From positions 1-29,417 of the forward strand of contig CAYTZR010000024.1 of assembly GCA_964442605.1 (NCBI GenBank): a DNA stretch of 29,417 bases, given 5' to 3'. The notes under the pieces are model-generated. The model saw only the letters and a program-made list of their open reading frames with translations. It was not told the DNA's origin and made no database searches. Origin of the DNA: Monoglobus sp964442605. GTDB lineage: Bacteria > Bacillota > Clostridia > Monoglobales > Monoglobaceae. The position numbers and the translations under genes are program-made. Positions 23,401 through 29,417 of the stretch are shown piece after piece (positions within the stretch are counted from its first letter, which is position 1; every line of letters starts with the position of its first letter).

Positions 23401-24096
23401 GAGGGCTCCGGCGTTGTACACATAAGCGAGGCAAAGCAGAAGCGTGAGATAACGGTTACAAATTCCGAAACAGGCGAAGCGTTCACATATCTAATTCCCT
23501 TTGGTTCGAGAATTAAGGTTCGCGAGGATCAGGAGGTTGCGGCAGGCGATCCTATCACAGAGGGTTCGCTTAATCCTCATGACATCATGGCAATCAACGG
23601 AGAAACCGCGGTACAGAATTACTTTATTCAGGAGGTACAGCGCGTTTACCGCTTGCAGGGTGTTGATATCAACGATAAGCATATCGAGGTTATCGTTCGC
23701 CAGATGATGCATAAGGTTAAGGTGGAGGATCCCGGAGATACGGGCTTGCTCACAGGATCGCTTGTTAATTTGTACGATCTTGAAAAGATAAACGCTCAAG
23801 TATTGGCGGAGGACAAAACGCCTGCTGTATATTCGGTACAGCTGATGGGTATTACCAAAGCGGCTCTTGCTACGGAGTCGTTCCTGTCCGCGGCGTCGTT
23901 CCAGGAAACAACCAGAGTTTTAACGGATGCCGCTATAAAGGGCAAGACAGACCCGCTTGTAGGACTTAAAGAGAACGTTATTATAGGCAAGCTTGTTCCT
24001 GCCGGAACAGGTATGCCGCAGTATAATGATATTGATGTTTATACGAGCTATGGCACATCCGCTCCGGAACAGAATACGATTGAATTAGAAGATTAA
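20473..24096 (+). CDS. rpoC: DNA-directed RNA polymerase subunit beta'
   Basis: 1207 residues from ATG 20473. The frame is open to 20407, but the upstream residues are not conserved in the family. The RBS (GAAAGG, about 11 nt away) is weak, and an out-of-frame ATG at 20463 opens an 11-codon frame. Seen: the N-terminal zinc site Cys60/Cys62/Cys75/Cys78 ([20 protein letters not shown]); the catalytic metal-binding NADFDGD at 447-453; the second zinc site Cys821, Cys895, Cys902, Cys905; and the trigger-loop region [16 protein letters not shown]. Known: beta' carries the active-site magnesium of RNA polymerase. It has no long insertion and is close to the Bacillus-type length. It lies 95 nt after rpoB and is followed by two hairpins. 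Confidence 0.99.
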   Translation: [1207 protein letters not shown]

Positions 24097-24105
24097 AATC
24101 AAAAC

Positions 24106-24165
24106 AGCGTGGAAGCTCCACGCTCAGCTCACTGAAAACCCGCCTTTAAATGGCGGGTTTTTCAG
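24106..24165 (+). terminator. Double hairpin terminator of rpoBC
   Basis: AGCGTGGA-AGC-TCCACGCT (24106-24124) is followed by ACCCGCC-tttaaat-GGCGGGT within CTGAAAACCCGCC...GGCGGGTTTTTCAG (24132-24165). The second has the T-run of an intrinsic terminator. Confidence 0.92.
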
Positions 24166-24331
24166 CCAATATTTAAATCCGGCTGAAACGGGGCAGCTAT
24201 ATCTCTATGGGAGCATGGAGAGCATATGCTGTGTGATGAACTGCAACGTTGACGATGTATTGTTCCTGCCGGATAAGAATAAATAGTGATGCCACCACTG
24301 ACACAATTGAATTTGAAAGGAGCAGCGAAGA
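24166..24331 (+). other. Gap between rpoC and the restriction-modification genes
   Basis: A 23-codon frame starts at ATG 24215 (ESICCVMNCNVDDVLFLPDK follows) and ends at TAG 24284-24286, and it stays open upstream across the terminator. It may be the decayed end of a lost gene, but no RBS or full domain supports it. TTGACG at 24249 lacks a well-placed -10. The Mod RBS AAAGGAG lies at 24316-24322. Confidence 0.4.
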
Positions 24332-25951
24332 ATGCCTGTTTTAGATTGGATAGGGAAAGATAAGGTAGTCAATCATCATCTTGATGTGCCTTATCTTGTC
24401 CTTGATCGTAAATACAGTTATGATGAAAACGGACAACACAATGAAGATAACGGCAGCGAGAACATGATTATCCACGGCGATAACCTGCTTGCGCTGAAGA
24501 GCCTGCTGCCGCAATATGAAGGGCGTATAAAATGCATATACATCGATCCACCCTACAATACAGGGAACGAAAACTGGGTATACAACGATAACGTCAATGA
24601 TTCTCGCATTAAGAAATGGCTCGGTGAGGTTGTCGGCAAAGAGGGTGAGGACTTATCCCGTCACGATAAGTGGCTCTGTATGATGTACCCGAGGTTGAAA
24701 CTATTGCAGCGGCTGCTTGCGGAGGACGGCGTTATTTTTATTTCCATTGATGATAATGAGCAGGCAAATTTGAAATTGATGTGTGATGAAATATTTGGGA
24801 TTGTAAATTTTGTCGCTACAATTCCGTGGAGAAAGAGAACAGCGAAATCTGACGTACCTTATGGAATTTCACAAGACTTTGAAAGTATTTTATGTTATGT
24901 CAAATCAGAAAGTTTTAAGGCGGCAGTAAAAGGAAAAGAAAGAAAATATTATGAAACAAAAGATTTTCCCGGCAAGCCGTGGAGATTTCATGATTTAACC
25001 AAACAAACCACAATTGAAGAGCGACCAAACTCCAATTTTTCAATGATAAACCCAAAAACAGGTGAAGAATATCCAGTCAATCCGCTTAGAAGTTGGGCTA
25101 TTACAAAAGAAACATTTGACTATTATTATTCTGAAAATAAAATCATATTCCCGGGCGATTATCCGTTTTTAAAAATTTCAAAACCTGTTTTGCGTTATTG
25201 GAAAGAGGACGATATGAAAAAAGCAGGTTCTGATTATGGTCTTGTTTCCGCAAGTACCTATTTACCGCCTGAAATTGTTGGGATGACACAAGACGGAACA
25301 AAAGAAATTACAGATATTTTTGGAAAGAAAGAATTTAGTTTTCCAAAACCATCATCTTTGATACAATATTTAATTAACATTGCAACTGTCACAACTCCAA
25401 ATGCCATTATCCTCGACAGTTTCGCCGGTTCCGGCACAACCGGTCACGCTGTTCTTAATATGAACAAGGCGGACAGCGGCAATCGAAAATTCATTTTAAT
25501 CGAAATGGAAGACTATGCCGACAGCATAACCGCCGAGCGCGTGAAGCGTGTCATTGGCGGTTATGGTAAAGATAAAAAGGCTGTTCCCGGTACCGGAGGC
25601 AATTTCAGGTTTTACGAACTCGGCGCACCGATTTTCAACGGTGACAATCTGAATGAGGACATTGGCGAGGAAGAAATACGGAAGTATGTATACTTTACGG
25701 AAACGAAACAGGTACTCCCGCCGCGCAAAGCTGATGAGCCTTACTTCATGGGAATGCATATGGATGTTTCCTACTATTTTTATTATGAGAAAGACAGCAT
25801 AACCACACTGAACAGGGATTTTCTGCATACAGTAAAGACAAAGGCGGAAGGCTATGTGATGTATGCGGATTTGTGTACGCTCAGCCGGAGAGAGTTGGAA
25901 GAATGGCATATCACATTCAAGAAAATTCCTCGCGACATCAGTAGAATGTAA
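24332..25951 (+). CDS. Type III restriction-modification DNA methyltransferase (Mod)
   Basis: 539 residues. Seen: the catalytic motif DPPYNTG (72-78), preceded by HGDNLLALKSLLP, and the later AdoMet-binding motif FAGSGTTG (364-371). This IV-before-I order makes it a beta-class amino-methyltransferase, as in type III Mod and related adenine-N6 enzymes. The target recognition domain should lie between the motifs at ~155-355; its DNA (24794-25397) is visibly more A/T-rich than the flanks. Known: Mod recognises the asymmetric site, methylates one strand, and directs Res. AAAGGAG precedes the ATG. The res gene follows after 14 nt. The recognition sequence cannot be read from the protein. Confidence 0.92.
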   Translation: MPVLDWIGKDKVVNHHLDVPYLVLDRKYSYDENGQHNEDNGSENMIIHGDNLLALKSLLPQYEGRIKCIYIDPPYNTGNENWVYNDNVNDSRIKKWLGEVVGKEGEDLSRHDKWLCMMYPRLKLLQRLLAEDGVIFISIDDNEQANLKLMCDEIFGIVNFVATIPWRKRTAKSDVPYGISQDFESILCYVKSESFKAAVKGKERKYYETKDFPGKPWRFHDLTKQTTIEERPNSNFSMINPKTGEEYPVNPLRSWAITKETFDYYYSENKIIFPGDYPFLKISKPVLRYWKEDDMKKAGSDYGLVSASTYLPPEIVGMTQDGTKEITDIFGKKEFSFPKPSSLIQYLINIATVTTPNAIILDSFAGSGTTGHAVLNMNKADSGNRKFILIEMEDYADSITAERVKRVIGGYGKDKKAVPGTGGNFRFYELGAPIFNGDNLNEDIGEEEIRKYVYFTETKQVLPPRKADEPYFMGMHMDVSYYFYYEKDSITTLNRDFLHTVKTKAEGYVMYADLCTLSRRELEEWHITFKKIPRDISRM

Positions 25952-25965
25952 AGGAGGACGGATTC

Positions 25966-28617
25966 ATGAAATTAAAGGATTATCAAAAGGAGGTCATTAG
26001 AGATCTTTCTTCTTTTATGGATGCTGTGGACCGGGAAAATGATATAGTAAAGGGCTGGCAAAGCTATTGGAGCGGAAAAGACATACGCGTCGGTTACGGC
26101 GGCGCACCCTTTTATCAGAATAAAATCAAAGGCGTTCCTCATGTTTGTATGAAGGTTCCGACAGGAGGCGGCAAAACTTTTATGGCATGTTCAGCCTTAA
26201 AGAAGATTTATGCCCATCTCCCGGCTGATATGCCTAAGGTGGTTGTATGGCTTGTTCCATCAGATTCTATCCTCACGCAAACAATACGGACACTCTCTGA
26301 TGTAAATCATGATTATCGGCGGCAACTGGATATGGATTTTGCCGGACGCGTCGGCGTATATACGAAGGAGATGCTGCTGAACGGGCAGAACTTTTCCCCG
26401 GACACCATTCGTGAAATGCTTACTATATGTGTATTGAGTTATGCCTCTCTCCGCATTGACAGCAAAAAGAAAGATGTCCGAAAGGTATATCAGGAAAATG
26501 GGAATCTGTTCCGTTTTGCGGAATACGCGGAATACTTCGATGACAAATCTGTCCTGCTTGCTGACACGCCGGACACTGCCCTGATTCAGGTTTTGCGGTA
26601 TCTGTCCCCGGTAACTGTCGTTGATGAGAGCCACAATGCAGGGTCAACTTTGAGCGTGGAAATGCTAAATAACCTGAATCCGTCTTTTGTCATGGAACTT
26701 ACCGCTACGCCGCGCAGTTCCAGCAATATCATTTCCTATGTGTATGCAAGAAAATTGAAAAAGGAAAACATGGTCAAACTACCCGTTGTCGTATTTAACA
26801 GGAGCAATAGGCAGACTGTCATCCGAGACGCGATTCAGCTTCGTGGAAATATTGAGAAGCAGGCTTTGACGGAACAGGCTGCGGGCGGAAAGTATATCCG
26901 ACCGATCGTTTTGTTCCAGGCACAACCGAAAATCAATGAAGACAGCGACACCTTTGATAAGATAAAAAGTCTACTGATAGAAATGGGAATTCCTCAAGAG
27001 CAGATAGCGGTCAAGACATCTAAGGTTGATGATATCGGAAATACAGACCTTATGAGCCCGAACTGCAAGATTAGATACATCATCACGGTCAATGCGCTAA
27101 AAGAGGGATGGGACTGCCCTTTTGCATACATCCTTGCTTCACTTGCCAACAAAACTTCAAAGGTAGATGTGGAGCAGATTCTTGGAAGGATATTGCGGCA
27201 GCCATATGCAAAACAGCATTCCGCTACTCTGCTCAATACCTCCTATGTGTTGACATGCTCCAATGATTTCCGAACTACACTTGACAGCATTGTCGCGGGA
27301 TTGAACAAGTCCGGTTTTAGTAGGAAAGATTGCCGTGTTCCGGATGAACTGCCAACACAGGAGGAACAAAAACCGCAGTCTGAGCAAGAGAAGGGACCAT
27401 TTACATCGGAAGAAATACAGCCGGATATAGAAAATGATTCCTTTGGCGATGTGAAACCGCAGGAGATAAAGGATGCCATTTTTCCCGACGTTCACGTTGA
27501 AAACGGTAAAACATCAGAGGTAAGCAGTGAAGTAACAGCAATGATCGAGTCAGCCACTTCACAATCCGAGAAGTATAATGCGGAAATAAACAGTACTTCG
27601 GATGATGGATTTGTAGGAGGCGAACTTGGCGATATTCTTACGCAGTACACAATTCAGAAACAATATCGGGATGAAGTAAAAGAATTGCGTATTCCTCAAT
27701 TCTACATTAAAAGTTCTCCCGACCTTTTCGGCAGTGCGTATAAACTTTTAGAGCCGGAAAATTTGTCCGAAGGCTTCTCTCTGTCCGAACAGGATGCAGA
27801 AGTCAGCTTTGAACTTGCGACCGGGGAAATGTACAGTGTTGATATTCAAGATGAGGGTGAGGCTGTTCCAAAGTATAAGAGGGCTTCAAGAACGGAAAGT
27901 GAGTACATACATAAGTATTTGGAAAGCTTACCGCAGGAAAGCCGTATCCGGCAGTGTGCCGGTATGATTGCCAAGCAGATAAACAAAAACAACCGGTACG
28001 CAACCTCCGAAGTGAAAGAATATGTTCGCCGGATCGTAGCGAATATGACCGATGACGAATTAGCCATAATGCAGACCTCTGTCCCGGTATATGCGGTAAA
28101 GATACAGGATAAGATTGATTCTTTAGAGAAAACATATCGCCGTAAGCTGTTTAAGAAATGGCTTGACAGCGGAAAAATCGTTTGTCGCGACTCCTATGCG
28201 CTTAAGACTGTGATTACTCCCGCATATACGATTGATTCTATTCCTTATTCGCTTTACGAAGCGGAAAAGGATGATATGAACAAATTTGAAAGGCAGGTTA
28301 TCGATGTCGTTGTTGGCACGGACAACATTCGCTGGTGGCACAGAATTATTGATCGTAAAGGTTTTCGGCTGAACGGTTATTTCAACCACTATCCTGACTT
28401 TATGGTGATGACGAAATCCGAGAAGCTCGTCTTGATTGAAGCAAAAGGTGATTACCTTGATGGTGACGACAGCAAAGCAAAGCTGGAACTTGGGCGTCAA
28501 TGGCAATCCCAAGCAGGAAGTAAGTATCGCTATTTTATGGTATTTAAGGATAAGGAACTCGGATTGGACGGCGCATATACGCTTGATAGATTCGTAGATG
28601 TTATGAAAGAAATATAA
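25966..28617 (+). CDS. Type III restriction endonuclease subunit (Res), helicase-nuclease
   Basis: 883 residues. Seen: helicase superfamily 2 motifs in order, namely Walker A PTGGGKT (65-71), DESH (220-223), TATPR (246-250), the EGWDCPFAYILASL segment and motif VI-like QILGRILRQP. A long middle domain follows, then a C-terminal PD-(D/E)xK nuclease core with Pro-Asp811 (HYPDFMVM) and Glu825-Ala-Lys827 (LIEAKG). Known: Res hydrolyses ATP to communicate between two head-to-head sites and then cuts. All expected catalytic residues are present, so it looks active. AAAGGAGG precedes the ATG. It lies 14 nt after mod in one operon and ends in a strong terminator. Confidence 0.92.
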   Translation: MKLKDYQKEVIRDLSSFMDAVDRENDIVKGWQSYWSGKDIRVGYGGAPFYQNKIKGVPHVCMKVPTGGGKTFMACSALKKIYAHLPADMPKVVVWLVPSDSILTQTIRTLSDVNHDYRRQLDMDFAGRVGVYTKEMLLNGQNFSPDTIREMLTICVLSYASLRIDSKKKDVRKVYQENGNLFRFAEYAEYFDDKSVLLADTPDTALIQVLRYLSPVTVVDESHNAGSTLSVEMLNNLNPSFVMELTATPRSSSNIISYVYARKLKKENMVKLPVVVFNRSNRQTVIRDAIQLRGNIEKQALTEQAAGGKYIRPIVLFQAQPKINEDSDTFDKIKSLLIEMGIPQEQIAVKTSKVDDIGNTDLMSPNCKIRYIITVNALKEGWDCPFAYILASLANKTSKVDVEQILGRILRQPYAKQHSATLLNTSYVLTCSNDFRTTLDSIVAGLNKSGFSRKDCRVPDELPTQEEQKPQSEQEKGPFTSEEIQPDIENDSFGDVKPQEIKDAIFPDVHVENGKTSEVSSEVTAMIESATSQSEKYNAEINSTSDDGFVGGELGDILTQYTIQKQYRDEVKELRIPQFYIKSSPDLFGSAYKLLEPENLSEGFSLSEQDAEVSFELATGEMYSVDIQDEGEAVPKYKRASRTESEYIHKYLESLPQESRIRQCAGMIAKQINKNNRYATSEVKEYVRRIVANMTDDELAIMQTSVPVYAVKIQDKIDSLEKTYRRKLFKKWLDSGKIVCRDSYALKTVITPAYTIDSIPYSLYEAEKDDMNKFERQVIDVVVGTDNIRWWHRIIDRKGFRLNGYFNHYPDFMVMTKSEKLVLIEAKGDYLDGDDSKAKLELGRQWQSQAGSKYRYFMVFKDKELGLDGAYTLDRFVDVMKEI

Positions 28618-28627
28618 TAAACTGCCG

Positions 28628-28657
28628 GAGACCACACGGATAAAACCGTGTGGTCTC
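28628..28657 (+). terminator. Terminator of the restriction-modification operon
   Basis: GAGACCACACGG (28628-28639) pairs perfectly over 12 bp with CCGTGTGGTCTC (28646-28657) around ATAAAA and is followed by TGCTTCTTATT. It may act in both directions for the convergent gene at 28696. Confidence 0.85.
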
Positions 28658-28695
28658 TGCTTCTTATTCCTCTGCAGGGGAGACTCGTACATATG

Positions 28696-29417
28696 TTATT
28701 TACTTAAAACCGTTCCGTCCGCGAGAGTTATTGTGTAGCCGTTATAGTTAATTGTGCCGTTATTTGCAAGACTTGATATTACACAATCTCCGGTCAAGTT
28801 CCATACGCTGTTCGCGTCAATCGTAATATCTGCGTTATTTTCAACCGCTGTACCGCCCTGCGCGTTTTCGGTAATATTTATCTTGCCGGTAAGAACCGAA
28901 CCGTTTGTGAGGCTCAGCGTAAGAGTTGAAATAGAATCAACCTCTATATCACCGTTCAATTCCTGATTATCAGCCGTTACCTCTGCCTGCGCGCCGTTTT
29001 TACCGGCGCTGCCCCAGCCGCGCGATGCGCTGTTGCCGCTTATCAGCATCAGGAGACCGTCGCTGTCTTTATTTTCTATCGCGACATTCGAAAGAGTTAT
29101 TAACGAGTGAGTATTTGTTATATAGAATACATCGCCGTTATTGCTCGTAAGCGTTCCGCCGCTCATGGCGAACGAGGATGTTCCAACCTCAGCATCGCCT
29201 GACATTGATTGATAAATCATTACGTTATGCACGTTTTCGTCCGAGCTTGTACCCTTTGTGTCGCTCATATTTCCGCTAACATCGCAGTCGCTGAGCGTTA
29301 TTGAATTTTTACCTTCGATAACGAGAGCTTCGGAATTGTTCGCCGTCAGCGACGCGTTTGAGACGGTTATATCGGCGGTTGAATATACAGCGGGCGAATT
29401 GTAACCGTTTGAGGTAT
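28696..29417 (-). CDS. Beta-helix surface protein, 3' part (5' end outside the window)
   Basis: The frame stays open from the stop at 28696-28698 to the window edge, giving about 239 residues; the ATG at 29268 is internal, because sequence of the same kind continues upstream of it. Seen: short repeating strand-turn units rich in Asn, Ser, Thr and Gly (ADITVSNASLTANN, SGGTLTSNNGDVFYITNTHS, NADITIDANSVWNLTGD), as in right-handed parallel beta-helix or autotransporter-like repeats. The end is NYNGYTITLADGTVLSK, with no sorting signal or SLH module at this end. Inferred: an exported adhesin or polysaccharide-associated protein, perhaps anchored by its missing N-terminal part. It converges with res. 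Confidence 0.75.
   Translation of the reverse strand, partial: TSNGYNSPAVYSTADITVSNASLTANNSEALVIEGKNSITLSDCDVSGNMSDTKGTSSDENVHNVMIYQSMSGDAEVGTSSFAMSGGTLTSNNGDVFYITNTHSLITLSNVAIENKDSDGLLMLISGNSASRGWGSAGKNGAQAEVTADNQELNGDIEVDSISTLTLSLTNGSVLTGKINITENAQGGTAVENNADITIDANSVWNLTGDCVISSLANNGTINYNGYTITLADGTVLSK

Noticed and set aside
24089..24286. Open frame between rpoC and mod as a real gene
   Set aside because: It reads through two perfect terminator hairpins and has no supported start; at most the last ~25 codons are a relic.

Overview
The window looks like chromosomal DNA of an anaerobic, Gram-positive member of the Clostridia. It has strong AAGGAGG-type ribosome binding sites, consensus TTGACA-17-TATAAT promoters, CCA-encoded tRNAs, and rpoB and rpoC of Firmicutes type. 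An S-layer-homology protein, a copper-amine-oxidase-like stalk domain, a large secreted PL1 pectate lyase and a Cthe_2159-like beta-helix protein suggest a plant-polysaccharide (pectin) degrading gut or rumen lineage, perhaps Monoglobus-like. The genus is an inference only.

Layout. 1-470: gene-free GC-rich repeat sequence with two copies of a ~90 bp element and two related hairpins. 471-3113 (-): secreted stalk/beta-helix protein with in-frame minisatellites, preceded by an 11-bp direct-repeat operator-like array. 3373-3894 (-): GNAT acetyltransferase. 4157-4319 (+): tRNA-Leu(GAG) and tRNA-Gln(CTG) behind a perfect promoter. 4382-5653 (+): CLC-family transporter with variant selectivity motifs. 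5688-7361 (-): AlkD-like DNA alkylation repair protein, SLOG/YpsA-like protein and a small membrane protein. 7512-12177 (-): envelope cluster made of two paralogous secreted cysteine-hydrolase-like proteins, an S-layer-anchored protein and an HlyD-type adaptor. A divergent XRE regulator (12486-12809, +) faces it across operator-like repeats. 13021-13095 (+): tRNA-Gly(CCC). 13166-16045 (-): pectate lyase. 16565-24096 (+): rpoB and rpoC behind a strong promoter with phased A-tracts upstream. 24332-28617 (+): type III restriction-modification pair (Mod, Res). 28696 to the window end (-): 3' part of a beta-helix surface protein.

How it fits together. rpoBC is the housekeeping anchor. Here it lacks its usual upstream neighbours (rplJ-rplL) and downstream neighbours (rpsL-rpsG-fusA); a divergent pectate lyase and a restriction-modification system occupy those places. 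The surface-protein genes (stalk/beta-helix protein, SLH protein, pectate lyase, terminal beta-helix protein) fit a cell that displays polysaccharide-binding and -cleaving proteins. The most system-like unit is the XRE-linked envelope cluster. A perfect minus-strand promoter carries a putative operator between its -35 and -10. The leader holds a four-codon ORF with an ideal Shine-Dalgarno sequence and a hairpin. Two exported proteins there share the pattern Cys-x-x-Phe/Tyr-Ala ... His ... Glu-x-Asn.
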